Source of the DNA: an uncultured Pseudomonadales bacterium
GTDB taxonomy: Bacteria; Pseudomonadota; Gammaproteobacteria; Pseudomonadales; Porticoccaceae
Length of the DNA: 64,000 nt
Direction: 5' to 3'
NCBI GenBank assembly: GCA_943788445.1
Contig: CALSQH010000003.1
Span: 983,628-1,047,627 of the forward strand
The first letter of the stretch is position 1. Each line of letters begins with the position of its first letter. The notes below the pieces were generated by a model. The model was not told the DNA's origin and ran no database searches. It saw only the letters and a list, made by a program, of their open reading frames with translations. The translations under genes and the position numbers were made by a program. Below, piece after piece: positions 48,717 to 57,571 of the stretch.

Positions 48717-50123
48717 ATGTCTGAGAAGACTTTAGATCTTATTAAAGAAAGCGAAGCTCGCTGGGTTGACCTGCGGTTTACTGACACTAAGGGTAAAGAG
48801 CAGCACGTTTCTATTCCCATCAGCGAAGTTGGCGATGACTTCTTTGTTGAAGGAAAAATGTTTGATGGCTCTTCTATCGCCGGTTGGAAGGGCATTAACG
48901 AATCAGACATGATCCTTATGCCTGACGACAGCACAGCAGTGCTCGATCCCTTCACCGATGAAACAACCGTTATTATCCGTTGTGGCATTGTGGAGCCTAC
49001 TACCATGCAAGGCTATGAGCGGGATCCACGCTCCATCGCTGAACGTGCCGAGCAATACCTAAACTCTACTGGTTTGGGTGACACTGCTTACTTTGGTCCA
49101 GAGCCTGAGTTCTTCGTATTTGACGATATCAAATGGGGTGTCGACATGAGCGGCGCTTTCTACAAAATTAATTCTGACGAAGCAGCCTGGTCATCAGGTA
49201 GTGACTTTGCCGATGGCAATATGGGTCACCGTCCAGGCGTTAAGGGTGGATACTTCCCCGTACCACCAGTCGATAGTCTGCACGATCTGCGTGCTGCTAT
49301 GTGTGGCGCTATGGAGCAGATGGGTCTCGATATCGAAGTTCATCACCACGAAGTAGGTACTGCTGGACAGTGTGAAATCGGTGTGCGTTTTGACACATTG
49401 GTTAAGAAAGCTGACCAGGTACAGATTCTTAAGTACTGCGTACACAATGTAGCTCACGCCTATGGTAAGACTGCTACCTTTATGCCTAAGCCAATTGTTG
49501 GTGATAACGGTTCTGGTATGCATTGTCACATGTCTTTCGCTAAAGACGGCGAAAACCAGTTTGCTGGCGATGCCTATGCGGGCCTAAGCGAAACTGCTCT
49601 GTACTACATCGGCGGTATCATCAAGCACGCTAAGGCACTTAATGCTTTTGCCAACGCTTCGACTAACTCTTACAAGCGTTTGATCCCAGGGTTTGAAGCT
49701 CCGGTAATGTTGGCTTACTCTGCTCGCAACCGTTCTGCTTCAATCCGTATTCCATACGTTGCGAGCCCACGTGGCAAGCGTGTAGAAGTACGTTTTGGTG
49801 ATCCAACAGCTAACCCTTACCTGATGTTTGCTTCAATGCTGATGGCGGGTCTGGACGGCATTAAGCATAAGATGCACCCTGGTGATGCAGCGGACAAAGA
49901 TCTCTACGATTTGCCTGCTGAAGAAGCTGCTGCTATCCCTCAGGTTGCTGGTAGCCTGCGTGAAGCGCTTGCTGAGCTTGATACTGATCGTGAGTTCTTG
50001 ACTGCCGGCGGTGTATTCACTGACGACATGATCGATGCTTACATCGAGTTGAAGATGGAAGAAGTTTACCGCGTTGAGCACACCACTCACCCGGTAGAGT
50101 TTGATATGTACTACAGCTGCTAA
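48717..50123 (+). CDS. glnA: Glutamine synthetase, type I
   Basis: Dodecameric ATP-dependent synthesis of glutamine from glutamate and ammonia. Start ATG 48717 follows TGGAGGAA. The 468 aa equal enteric [16 protein letters not shown] is the metal/ATP-binding histidine motif, and [13 protein letters not shown] the glutamate site. The adenylylation tyrosine is Tyr397 in DKDLYDLP, the target of GlnE encoded earlier in the window. It is regulated by NtrC/sigma-54 (sites at 48437-48605) and ends at a strong terminator at 50153. Confidence 0.98.
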   Translation: MSEKTLDLIKESEARWVDLRFTDTKGKEQHVSIPISEVGDDFFVEGKMFDGSSIAGWKGINESDMILMPDDSTAVLDPFTDETTVIIRCGIVEPTTMQGYERDPRSIAERAEQYLNSTGLGDTAYFGPEPEFFVFDDIKWGVDMSGAFYKINSDEAAWSSGSDFADGNMGHRPGVKGGYFPVPPVDSLHDLRAAMCGAMEQMGLDIEVHHHEVGTAGQCEIGVRFDTLVKKADQVQILKYCVHNVAHAYGKTATFMPKPIVGDNGSGMHCHMSFAKDGENQFAGDAYAGLSETALYYIGGIIKHAKALNAFANASTNSYKRLIPGFEAPVMLAYSARNRSASIRIPYVASPRGKRVEVRFGDPTANPYLMFASMLMAGLDGIKHKMHPGDAADKDLYDLPAEEAAAIPQVAGSLREALAELDTDREFLTAGGVFTDDMIDAYIELKMEEVYRVEHTTHPVEFDMYYSC

Positions 50124-50152
50124 GTTAGCAAGTAGAGCAAAAATCGAACAGG

Positions 50153-50187
50153 CCCGTCATTCTTGGAATGGCGGGCTTTTTCTTTGC
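50153..50187 (+). terminator. Intrinsic terminator of glnA
   Basis: GCCCGTCATTC / GAATGGCGGGC is an 11-bp stem with one G-T pair and a TTG loop, followed by TTTTTCTTT. Confidence 0.92.
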
Positions 50188-50249
50188 CTCAAATAGTCTA
50201 ATCTTTAGGTGGGGCTTTAATTCAAAAGTACTAACCGAAGGGGTTTGAA

Positions 50250-50789
50250 ATGGAAGGTCAAATGGTAAAATTATTACCCTCATTGTTTTTGACCTTATTG
50301 ATGGCTGGCTGTGCATTTATGGTCGAGGCGGAGGTTTACAAGATTGTCGATTCAACAGGCAAGGTTATTTATACGGATACGCCTCCAGTCGATCAGAGTG
50401 CTGATGAGTTATTGTTGCCTACAATCAATCAATTACCTAAGTCAGTAACGCCAGAAAGTGAGTTCCTTGCTGAAGATAAACCGGTCTTTTTGGGCTATTC
50501 AGCCGTTGATCTAGTTGCGCCCCAAAGTGATTCCATTATTAGTTACGAGCAGAAAAATATTATTGTTCAGTTGGCCTTAACTCCTGAGCTTCAGATCGGC
50601 CACCTTGTGCAGTTTTATCTTGATGGGGCTGCGTATGGCAGGCCGGTGGCTTCAACTTCCTATTCGATAGGTGATTTACACCGCGGTTCTCACAGTGTTT
50701 CTGCTCGGGTTATTACTGGTGAGGGTGAAATAATGGGGAGCTCTCGGTCAGTTACTGTGCATGTTCAGCGTCATTTCAAGCGCAAATAG
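50250..50789 (+). CDS. DUF4124 periplasmic/lipoprotein-type protein
   Basis: A 179-aa exported protein. The signal peptide LFLTLLMAGCAFMVEAE holds a possible lipobox (LMAGC) or a signal-peptidase I site after VEA. DUF4124 follows (VYKIVDSTGKVIYTDTPP, about 30-50). The C-terminal half is an Ig-like beta domain (QFYLDGAAYGRPV ... HRGSHSVSARVI). DUF4124 genes occur between glnA and ntrB in Pseudomonas as well. ATG 50262 is an alternative start. The function is unknown. Confidence 0.83.
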   Translation: MEGQMVKLLPSLFLTLLMAGCAFMVEAEVYKIVDSTGKVIYTDTPPVDQSADELLLPTINQLPKSVTPESEFLAEDKPVFLGYSAVDLVAPQSDSIISYEQKNIIVQLALTPELQIGHLVQFYLDGAAYGRPVASTSYSIGDLHRGSHSVSARVITGEGEIMGSSRSVTVHVQRHFKRK

Positions 50790-50807
50790 ACCGCCATTAA
50801 ATGTGTG

Positions 50808-50824
50808 CGCACCATAATGGTGCA
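50808..50824. promoter_or_regulatory. NtrC-binding site upstream of ntrBC
   Basis: CGCACCATAATGGTGCA is a near-perfect NtrC dyad located about 95 bp upstream of the sigma-54 element of ntrB, implying autoregulation. Confidence 0.88.
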
Positions 50825-50912
50825 TTGCGAGCTGAGGCGGAGTATAATTCTTTCTAATCCGGCTTTAAATTACTTCAAATATAAGTTTTCTGGGTTAATT
50901 TTAGCTAATTAT

Positions 50913-50928
50913 TGGCCTGCTTATTGCA
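50913..50928 (+). promoter_or_regulatory. Sigma-54 promoter of ntrBC
   Basis: TGGCCTGCTTATTGCA keeps the invariant GG (-24) and GC (-12) with correct spacing and the TTGCA box, with two mismatches in the -24 region. The transcript should start near 50939. Confidence 0.82.
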
Positions 50929-50979
50929 GATACAAATACAGACAATCTAAAAATAACAATTATTAGCCGTTCACTTGGC

Positions 50980-52065
50980 ATGGCATTTATGACCTCAGAT
51001 CAATTGCATAGATTACTTCTCGATAACCTGAATACAGCGGTACTGCTTGTGGATCAGAATTTATTGATTGATTACATCAATCCCGCAGCAGAGGTGTTGC
51101 TTCAGGTTGGCAGTATTCGTCTGCGCGGTACAGAGGCAAGTAATTTATTTAATGACAGTGAAACCGCCCGACAGACACTTCGTGAGTCTATTGAATACGG
51201 TAACCCTCATACGATTCGTCATGAGTTTTTGAGTAGCCCCGGGTTTGAATCATCGCAGGTAGATTACACGGTTACGCCGATCAGTATTGATTCTGGGCAG
51301 TGGATTTTGATGGAGATGCAGCCTATTGATCGTATTTTGCGGATTAATCGCGAGGAAACTCTTCTGAATGTTCATGATACGTCGAAAAGTCTAATTCGAG
51401 GATTGGCTCATGAGATTAAAAATCCCCTCGGGGGCATACGGGGTGCTGCACAGCTTTTGGCTGATGAGATATCCGAGAGCAGTATGGATGATGAAACGGC
51501 AGAGTTATGTCGCATTATCACCACCGAAACGGACCGTTTGAGAAACCTTGTCGATCGGTTGCTGGGTCCCAGTCAGTTACCTAGCTTTGAGCAGATTAAT
51601 ATACATGAGGTCATAGAGCATGTCTCAGCGCTTATAGAGGCTGAGGTGCAAGGTAAGTTAGTAGTCACTCGAGATTATGACCCCAGTATTCCAGATTTCT
51701 CCGGTGATCGTGCGCAACTGATACAAGCGGTTTTAAACGTTGCCAGAAATGCTATGCAGGCAATTCTTGAGGGTGGAGTTACAGAGCGAAAATTGACCTT
51801 CAAAAGTCGAATTCAACGAAGTTTCACGATTGGTGGTGAACACCATAAAGCGTTGTGCCGAGTGGATGTTGTTGATACAGGTCCAGGCATATCAGCAGAT
51901 ATTAAGGAGCGTATTTTCTTTCCCATGATAAGCGGTCGCAGCGCAGGTACAGGATTGGGGCTGACCATAGCCCAGTCGGCGGTCAACGTTCATCAGGGCA
52001 TTATTGAGTGTGAATCAGAGCCGGGGCGCACCTGTTTCTCAATCTATTTACCGATAAAGGCATAG
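50980..52065 (+). CDS. glnL: Nitrogen sensor histidine kinase NtrB
   Basis: Soluble sensor kinase controlled by PII that phosphorylates or dephosphorylates NtrC. The N-terminal PAS domain spans about 10-120. The H-box is GLAHEIKNPLGGIRGAAQLL with His about residue 145. The N box is NVARNAMQ, the G1 box DTGPGIS and the G2 box GTGLGLTIAQS. The 361 aa match. The ntrC start is 1 bp beyond its stop, so the two are translationally coupled. It is preceded by an NtrC site and a sigma-54 promoter. Confidence 0.96.
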   Translation: MAFMTSDQLHRLLLDNLNTAVLLVDQNLLIDYINPAAEVLLQVGSIRLRGTEASNLFNDSETARQTLRESIEYGNPHTIRHEFLSSPGFESSQVDYTVTPISIDSGQWILMEMQPIDRILRINREETLLNVHDTSKSLIRGLAHEIKNPLGGIRGAAQLLADEISESSMDDETAELCRIITTETDRLRNLVDRLLGPSQLPSFEQINIHEVIEHVSALIEAEVQGKLVVTRDYDPSIPDFSGDRAQLIQAVLNVARNAMQAILEGGVTERKLTFKSRIQRSFTIGGEHHKALCRVDVVDTGPGISADIKERIFFPMISGRSAGTGLGLTIAQSAVNVHQGIIECESEPGRTCFSIYLPIKA

Positions 52066-52066
52066 T

Positions 52067-53485
52067 ATGAAGACCACATCAGAAATTTGGATCGCAGAAG
52101 ATGACCGTTCATTGCGCTGGGTGATGGAGAAAGCCATCAAGCGTGATGGCATTGAGGTGCAAAGCTTTGAAAATGGCGATGATTTATTGGCGGCACTGCA
52201 AACCTCGCAGCCGGAAATTATTATCTCCGATATTCGTATGCCGGGAATTGATGGCCTCGAGCTATTAAAGCAAATTCACATAACACAGCCGCAGATACCC
52301 GTGATTATAACCACAGCCCATTCGGATCTTGATAGTGCGGTTGCGGCCTATCAGGGTGGTGCGTTCGAGTACTTGCCCAAGCCTTTTGATTTGGATGAGT
52401 TAGTTGAAGTCGCTCGTCGCGGCGTCACTTTTTCCCGAGAGCAAAAATCTAAATTGGAGCCGGTGGAAGCCCCTCCTTCGCAAGAAATAATCGGTGAAGC
52501 TCCAGCGATGCAGGAGGTTTTTCGCGCTATAGGTCGATTGTCCAATTCAAATATTACCGTGCTCATAAATGGTGAGTCGGGAACCGGTAAAGAGTTGGTC
52601 GCCCATGCGCTGCACAAGCACAGTCCACGCAGGAATTCGAAATTTATAGCCCTTAATATGGCTGCTATCCCTCACGACCTAATTGAGTCGGAGTTATTTG
52701 GGCATGAAAAGGGCGCATTTACGGGCGCTGCGCAGCGAAGAGAAGGTCGGTTTGAGCAGGCTAATGGTGGCACGCTGTTTCTTGATGAGATTGGGGATAT
52801 GCCGCCGGAAGCTCAGACTCGTCTTTTGCGGGTGCTGGCTGACGGCGAGTTTTACCGGGTCGGTGGGCATATCTCAGTTAAGGTGGATGTGAGAATTATT
52901 GCCGCAACGCACCAAAATTTAGAGGCGCTGGTCGAGAGTAATCGCTTTCGGGAAGATCTCTACCATCGCATCAATGTTATCCGCGTGCATCTGCCCAAGC
53001 TTGCAGACCGTCGCGAAGATATCGCTCAATTAATGAAGCATTTTTTCTTCCGTTCTGCGAAAGAGCTGGATATGGAACCAAAAATATTGTCGCAGGAAGC
53101 GGAAGACTTTTTCTACGGTCTTTCCTGGCCGGGAAATGTTCGGCAGTTGGAAAACATCTGCCGCTGGTTGACGGTGATGGCTGCGGGTCGAGAGGTGTTG
53201 TTGACAGATCTTCCGCCGGAGCTAAAAGCTGAGGAGGCTGCTACTGAACAGCGTATCCAAGGCGATTGGCAGCAGATGTTGCGACGCTGGAGCGAACGTC
53301 AATTAAAGTCAGGACACAGCGAAATACTCTCTCAGGCGTTGCCAGATTTTGAGCGCACAATGATTGAAACGGCGCTGGCCCATACCGGTGGGCGTAAAAA
53401 GGATGCGGCGTTGCTGTTGGGTTGGGGGCGTAATACTCTGACCAGAAAATTGCAGGAATACAAGATGGAAAATCAGGCTTTATAG
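52067..53485 (+). CDS. glnG: Nitrogen regulator NtrC (sigma-54 activator)
   Basis: Response regulator and enhancer-binding protein for nitrogen limitation. The receiver has Asp in [15 protein letters not shown] (about residue 54) and Lys in [10 protein letters not shown]. The AAA+ domain has Walker A GESGTGKE, the sigma-54 contact GAFTGA and Walker [14 protein letters not shown]. The C-terminal Fis-type HTH is [20 protein letters not shown]. The 472 aa match. Its likely targets in this window are the sites at 48437, 48467 and 50808. Confidence 0.97.
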   Translation: MKTTSEIWIAEDDRSLRWVMEKAIKRDGIEVQSFENGDDLLAALQTSQPEIIISDIRMPGIDGLELLKQIHITQPQIPVIITTAHSDLDSAVAAYQGGAFEYLPKPFDLDELVEVARRGVTFSREQKSKLEPVEAPPSQEIIGEAPAMQEVFRAIGRLSNSNITVLINGESGTGKELVAHALHKHSPRRNSKFIALNMAAIPHDLIESELFGHEKGAFTGAAQRREGRFEQANGGTLFLDEIGDMPPEAQTRLLRVLADGEFYRVGGHISVKVDVRIIAATHQNLEALVESNRFREDLYHRINVIRVHLPKLADRREDIAQLMKHFFFRSAKELDMEPKILSQEAEDFFYGLSWPGNVRQLENICRWLTVMAAGREVLLTDLPPELKAEEAATEQRIQGDWQQMLRRWSERQLKSGHSEILSQALPDFERTMIETALAHTGGRKKDAALLLGWGRNTLTRKLQEYKMENQAL

Positions 53486-53512
53486 AGAGCATGGTTGGCT
53501 ATCTTTGCGTAC

Positions 53513-53542
53513 AAAAAACCCCGCTTAAAGGCGGGGTTTTTG
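53513..53542. terminator. Bidirectional terminator between ntrC and secB
   Basis: AAAAACCCCGC / GCGGGGTTTTT symmetric hairpin with T-runs on both strands, serving convergent ntrC and secB. Confidence 0.93.
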
Positions 53543-53567
53543 TTTTAGTTGCGATACTGACTCGAAA

Positions 53568-54074
53568 TTAGTGAGTATTCGCTTCTGATTTAGCTTCGGA
53601 TTCTGCTTCACTTGCTTGCTTTAAAGCGTTGGCAAATAAAGCGTCAAAGTTGATTGGCGGTATCATCAATGGAGGGAATGAGCCTTTAATCAGAGTGCTG
53701 TCGATTGCTTCTCTAGCGTAGGGTAGCAGCATGGATGCGCAGGTGACATTTAAGACCTGAGCCAATTGTGGCCCATCAATTCCTTTGATGGTAAATAAAC
53801 CTGCCTGCTCAACCTCAATTAAATAAATCGTTTCCTCTTCATCTTTGACCGTAACCGTTATACGCAGTGCGACTTCATAAATGTTGTCATCCATTTTTGC
53901 TGACTTAGTGCTTAGATCTTGGTTGACTTTGGGTTTCCACTGTTTCTGAAAGGCGGCTGGACCCTGAGGAGTTTCAAAAGAGAGGTCTTTTAAATAGAGA
54001 CGCTGTACAGCAAAGTTTGGGCCTGCAGCATTTTCTTTGTTAGCTTCTTGAGAAGCGGCATTGTTGTCGGTCAT
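53568..54074 (-). CDS. secB: Protein-export chaperone SecB
   Basis: Tetrameric cytoplasmic chaperone that keeps preproteins unfolded and hands them to SecA. FAVQRLYLKDLSFETPQGP opens the fold, ALRITVTVKDEEETIYLIEV and QAGLFTIKGIDGPQLAQVLNV are core strands, and PYAREAIDSTLIKGSFPPLM with PPINFDALF is the conserved C-terminus. The 168 aa match, with an acidic tail. The cluster yibN-grxC-secB is the enteric/Pseudomonas order. Confidence 0.97.
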   Translation of the reverse strand: MTDNNAASQEANKENAAGPNFAVQRLYLKDLSFETPQGPAAFQKQWKPKVNQDLSTKSAKMDDNIYEVALRITVTVKDEEETIYLIEVEQAGLFTIKGIDGPQLAQVLNVTCASMLLPYAREAIDSTLIKGSFPPLMIPPINFDALFANALKQASEAESEAKSEANTH

Positions 54075-54112
54075 GGTTAAGCCTTTGGAATAATTATTTG
54101 GTTCTAAGCTTT

Positions 54113-54397
54113 CTATATGGAGACGGTTTCACCCAATTCAAGCCCAGCTTGTAAGGCTGATTCTAGATTGCCGGTGCGATCCAGATCCTGTAGTTCGTTA
54201 AAACCGCCAATATGCACGGTGCCAAACCATATCTGAGGCACAGTATTGCGACCGCTTTTGGCCATGACGCGAACTTTTAATTCGGGATCTTGGTCAACCG
54301 ATATATCTTGATAATCAACGCCTTTGGCGCTTAGTAATCGCCTTGCAGCGACACAGAAGGGGCAGAATCGCGTTCCGTACAGTACGATATGAGACAT
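54113..54397 (-). CDS. grxC: Glutaredoxin 3 (GrxC)
   Basis: Small thiol-disulfide oxidoreductase using glutathione. The active site is GTRFCPFCVAARRLL (CPFC variant of CPYC). NTVPQIWFGTVHIGG gives the cis-proline and glutathione-binding face. The 94 aa match. It lies 38 bp before secB. Confidence 0.94.
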   Translation of the reverse strand: MSHIVLYGTRFCPFCVAARRLLSAKGVDYQDISVDQDPELKVRVMAKSGRNTVPQIWFGTVHIGGFNELQDLDRTGNLESALQAGLELGETVSI

Positions 54398-54448
54398 AGG
54401 GTTCTCTTTTGCTTAAACCGGTAGGGATTTAAAATTATGGGTGTAGGC

Positions 54449-54862
54449 TTATTTGCCCTTGACTAGCGGCAGGCTTGAGCCTTGCCACTCACTTATGCCG
54501 CCGCTTAAGCGACGAACATTAAATTCTTTACTGCTTAAAGTCTTGCCCGCGCCGCCGGAATGTTGGCCGATTTTATCGACCACTACTATAATCTTGTCGC
54601 GGTGTTTCTCCAGCTCGGCAATGCGGCTGGCTAGCTTTAGGTGTGGGATGCTTAAAGCGCCGTGGATATGCCCGTTTTCGTACTCAGCAGTAGTTCTAAC
54701 ATCAACCACTACGGCTTCATCTTTATTCATCAGGCGAACCAATTCACTAGAGCCCAATGATTTACCGCTCTTATTCTGCTCAGAGATAAAAAATATACCG
54801 ATTAACGCGGCTAGCAAGGTGATGAGTAACCACTGTTCACTGACAAAGACAAAAATTTCCAC
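54449..54862 (-). CDS. yibN: Membrane-anchored rhodanese-like protein (YibN type)
   Basis: An N-terminal TM helix (WLLITLLAALIGIFF, about 10-25) is followed by a rhodanese domain (AVVVDVRTTAEYENGHIHGA). The catalytic loop reads VVVDKIGQHSGGAGK and has no cysteine, so sulfur transfer is unlikely. Loss of Cys in this protein family is known in enteric YibN. It is the first gene of yibN-grxC-secB. Confidence 0.87.
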   Translation of the reverse strand: MEIFVFVSEQWLLITLLAALIGIFFISEQNKSGKSLGSSELVRLMNKDEAVVVDVRTTAEYENGHIHGALSIPHLKLASRIAELEKHRDKIIVVVDKIGQHSGGAGKTLSSKEFNVRRLSGGISEWQGSSLPLVKGK

Positions 54863-55030
54863 TGGGTATTTTCCATTAAAAACATAAAATCATTAAAGTC
54901 ACCCCCATAAGATTAACTGCGTTTATGGGGTTTAAAAACCTTGTATAGAAACTTCTAAGCTTCATCAAGGCGCGCAAGTATACACAGGAATTTAAATATC
55001 GGCTAACCCTTCAGCCGCAAAAGCACTGTA

Positions 55031-55855
55031 TCACTGCCATCTGTGCCATAAGGGGGTGCAATAATCGGGCAGTGGGGCGACTCGTCCCAATGCGGCCCAC
55101 TGCTGGTTGGGTGCGTGAAAATCTGAACCACATGAGGCTTCAAATTCAAAATCACGGCACAGGCGTGCCATATCCCGAGTAACGGAGGGCACCTGTGCCC
55201 CAGAGATAACCTCTAGGCCCTCTCCGCCGGCAGCTTTAAAGTCTGTTAATAACTCGGTTAACTTGGAACGGGTCAGTTTGTACTTGGTGGGATGGGCGAG
55301 GACAGCTACACCGCCTGAATCACGGATCCAGCTAATAACCTGTTGCGGTGTTGCCCACTGGTCTTTGATATCGCCGGTCTTACCGGCACCAAGATAGCGT
55401 TTAAAGGCTTGCTGAATATTACTGACGGCCCCAATTGCAACCAGATGTTTAGCGAAGTGCGGGCGCCCTATTTGATTGGGGCCTGAGGCAAATGACAGTG
55501 CCCCAGCCAGACAATCGGTGAATCCTAAACGTTCCAGTTTGTCCGCTATTATCTCTGCTCGTTCGCGTCGAGAATTAGATTGGCGCTCTACCGCTTCGAG
55601 AATTGATGGAGAAGATAGGCCGATATTGAGTCCAACAATATGAACTCCACGCTTCTTCCACTGGCTGGAAAGTTCGATACCCGGAATAATTTGTATCTTG
55701 CTAGCGGTTTGGTCGAGTTGTCTATAGGCGTCGAGAGTATCGTGATCTGTGATAGAGAGCATGTCGATATCTCGCTCTAGGGCGAGATGGAGGAGATCTA
55801 AGGGGCTCAGAGAGCCGTCAGACGCGGTAGTGTGGCAATGAAAATCTATATTCAT
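55031..55855 (-). CDS. rnm: PHP-domain phosphoesterase (RNase AM/YciV family)
   Basis: Metal-dependent PHP protein acting as a 5'-3' exonuclease on small RNA/nucleotide phosphates in E. coli (YciV/RNase AM). DFHCHTTASDGSLSP and SITDHDTLDAYRQL give the first metal motifs, IPGIELSSQW the next, and GVAVLAHPTKY and CGSDFHAPNQ the last. The 274 aa match. It is divergent from sprT with about 60 bp between starts. Confidence 0.9.
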   Translation of the reverse strand: MNIDFHCHTTASDGSLSPLDLLHLALERDIDMLSITDHDTLDAYRQLDQTASKIQIIPGIELSSQWKKRGVHIVGLNIGLSSPSILEAVERQSNSRRERAEIIADKLERLGFTDCLAGALSFASGPNQIGRPHFAKHLVAIGAVSNIQQAFKRYLGAGKTGDIKDQWATPQQVISWIRDSGGVAVLAHPTKYKLTRSKLTELLTDFKAAGGEGLEVISGAQVPSVTRDMARLCRDFEFEASCGSDFHAPNQQWAALGRVAPLPDYCTPLWHRWQ

Positions 55856-55916
55856 GATTTGAACGTAAAATTAGTTAATCTATTGTAACAGCCAAGTCCA
55901 ACTATATACTGACATT

Positions 55917-56444
55917 ATGATTGAACCGATTTCTGATATACAAAAGCGCCAAGTCGAATTGGCCGTTATGAGCTACATAAAGGTGGCTTCAGGGTTGTAT
56001 GGCCGTAAATTTGATCCTATACCAGTGCACTTTGACATCAAGGGCAAGTGTGCAGGCATGTACGAAATAAAGGGCAAGTCTAAGCGTATTCGATTCAATC
56101 CTTGGCTGTTTGCCAAATACTATGAGGAAAGCCTTAGTGATACGGTAATTCATGAGGTTGCGCATTACTTGGTGGACTGTATGTACGGCTTGCGACGGGT
56201 AAAACCTCACGGCACTGAGTGGAAGGAAATAATGCTTGATTTCGGCGCTCGGCCAAAAGCGACAGGGGATTACGATTTAACCGGTATTCCGACCAGAGAG
56301 TATGAAAAGTTCGCCTATAAATGCGCTTGCCGAACACATCAATTAACGAGCGTACGCCACAAAAGAATTGTCCATCGTGGCTTTCAGTACCGCTGTCAGT
56401 ACTGCAAGGATTTTATTGAATCTGATCGTGCGGCTAACGGATGA
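55917..56444 (+). CDS. sprT: SprT-family zinc metalloprotease-like protein
   Basis: SprT-like domain with HEVAHYLVDCMYG (HExxH, about residue 80) and a later zinc ribbon (YKCACRTHQL ... YRCQYCKDF), the layout of SprT/Spartan-type proteins. RVKPHGTEWKEIMLDFGA is the conserved third-ligand region. The 175 aa match bacterial SprT. It overlaps the next gene by 4 bp (ATGA), so they are coupled. Confidence 0.92.
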   Translation: MIEPISDIQKRQVELAVMSYIKVASGLYGRKFDPIPVHFDIKGKCAGMYEIKGKSKRIRFNPWLFAKYYEESLSDTVIHEVAHYLVDCMYGLRRVKPHGTEWKEIMLDFGARPKATGDYDLTGIPTREYEKFAYKCACRTHQLTSVRHKRIVHRGFQYRCQYCKDFIESDRAANG

Positions 56445-56686
56445 GTGAGTGGTATGTGTATATGATTCGGGCTGCTGATCAATCGTTGTATACCGGCATT
56501 ACCACCGATGTGGAACGGCGCTTTGCTGAGCATCAGAGTGGTCGTGCAGGAGCCAAATATTTCCGTGGACGCAAGCCCCAGAAAGTAGTGTTAGTTGAGT
56601 CCGGTCATGATCGCAGCAGTGCGAGCATTCGCGAGGCGCAAATAAAAAAGCTTTCCCGAGATCAAAAAATGGCCTTAATTGGTTGA
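56441..56686 (+). CDS. GIY-YIG endonuclease-like protein
   Basis: An 81-aa single-domain protein of the YhbQ/UPF0213 type. WYVYMIRAADQSLYTGIT is the GIY-YIG core with Tyr residues, VERRFAEHQSG has the catalytic Arg, and a Glu follows near EAQIKKLSRDQK. It starts inside the sprT stop (ATGA overlap). Confidence 0.92.
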   Translation: MSEWYVYMIRAADQSLYTGITTDVERRFAEHQSGRAGAKYFRGRKPQKVVLVESGHDRSSASIREAQIKKLSRDQKMALIG

Positions 56687-56709
56687 TACTATCAAAGTAT
56701 TTAAAAAAC

Positions 56710-56719
56710 TGTATATACA
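56710..56719. promoter_or_regulatory. HutC-type operator-like site A
   Basis: TGTATATACA, a perfect palindrome of the TGTA-N2-TACA form bound by HutC-type GntR regulators, located 148 bp before the regulator gene. Confidence 0.55.
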
Positions 56720-56812
56720 AGATTGATTTTATCCCTCTAAAATATTCCTGTAGTTTTCCCTTCAAAATGCTATATTTTACGTATGTAAGTTTCAAAGCTT
56801 TATTTTTATAGA

Positions 56813-56822
56813 TGTATATACA
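56813..56822. promoter_or_regulatory. HutC-type operator-like site B
   Basis: Second TGTATATACA, 36 bp before the regulator ATG. It partners with site C 17 bp further on. Confidence 0.6.
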
Positions 56823-56829
56823 GGTATAG

Positions 56830-56839
56830 TGTATATACT
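56830..56839. promoter_or_regulatory. HutC-type operator-like site C
   Basis: TGTATATACT, one mismatch from sites A and B. The B-C pair lies between site A and the start codon and could overlap the promoter. Confidence 0.55.
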
Positions 56840-56857
56840 AATGAGAGTGTTTGGTTA

Positions 56858-57571
56858 ATGAATCAGGCTATTTATTCAATGCCGCGTTACGCGCAGATAA
56901 AAACCTATATAAGAAATCAGATTGAATCTGGTCAGTGGCAGGCTGGCGATCGTATTCCCTCGGAAAATAAGCTCGCCGAGGACTTTGCGGTTAGCCGAAT
57001 GACGGCGCGTCGTGCGGTTCAGGAGTTGGCCGATGATCATCTACTTATCCGTACAGCGGGTTTAGGCACCTTTGTTGCCGAGCCGAAGGCAGTCACAGCA
57101 GCTGTGGAAATAGACGATTTTACTCAGCAGTTCAATCACAGCAACCCGCAATACAGTAACCGCATCATTACTCTGGAAGAGGTAAACGCGGAGAAGGATA
57201 TGGTCTCAGTGCTGGGCCTTAATGAAGGTGATGCGCTGTTCCACTCGGTAGTGGTTCATTATCGAGACTCCGCCGCAGTGCAGTGGGAAGAGTGCTTTGT
57301 AAATCCGGGGATAGTAGGCGCCTATCTAAAACAGAACTATTCCAAGGTCACCCCTCAGGCTTATCTTAACTGGGTGGCTCCCGCGACTCGAGTTGAACAT
57401 CAGGTGCAGGCGGTCATGCCAGAGGTTGAGGTCACTGGAGCACTGGGTTTGGCGTCGATCAGCTCCTGCTTAAAAGTCAGTCGTCGCAGTTGGCGTGCGG
57501 AAAGGGTAGTCAGCGTCTGCAGGCTGATTTATCCCAGCAGCTACTCCCTTGGTGCAGAATTGATTATCTGA
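56858..57571 (+). CDS. GntR family (HutC-type) transcriptional regulator
   Basis: A 237-aa regulator. The GntR winged helix is IKTYIRNQIESGQWQAGDR, then PSENKLAEDFAVSRMTARRA (recognition helix) and the wing TAGLGTFVAEP. A UTRA ligand domain follows (about 90-225) with VVVHYRDSAAVQWEECFVNP and SRRSWRAERVVSVCRLIYP, closest in type to HutC, the urocanate-sensing hut repressor. No hut genes are in the window, so the ligand is open. Three TGTATATACA-like sites upstream suggest autoregulation. The stop overlaps the next start by one base (TGATG). Confidence 0.86.
   Translation: MNQAIYSMPRYAQIKTYIRNQIESGQWQAGDRIPSENKLAEDFAVSRMTARRAVQELADDHLLIRTAGLGTFVAEPKAVTAAVEIDDFTQQFNHSNPQYSNRIITLEEVNAEKDMVSVLGLNEGDALFHSVVVHYRDSAAVQWEECFVNPGIVGAYLKQNYSKVTPQAYLNWVAPATRVEHQVQAVMPEVEVTGALGLASISSCLKVSRRSWRAERVVSVCRLIYPSSYSLGAELII

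Noticed and set aside
57490..57570. Longer start for the NYN-domain gene
   Set aside because: It overlaps the C-terminal UTRA domain of the regulator; the ATG at 57571 begins the domain and gives normal stop-start coupling.
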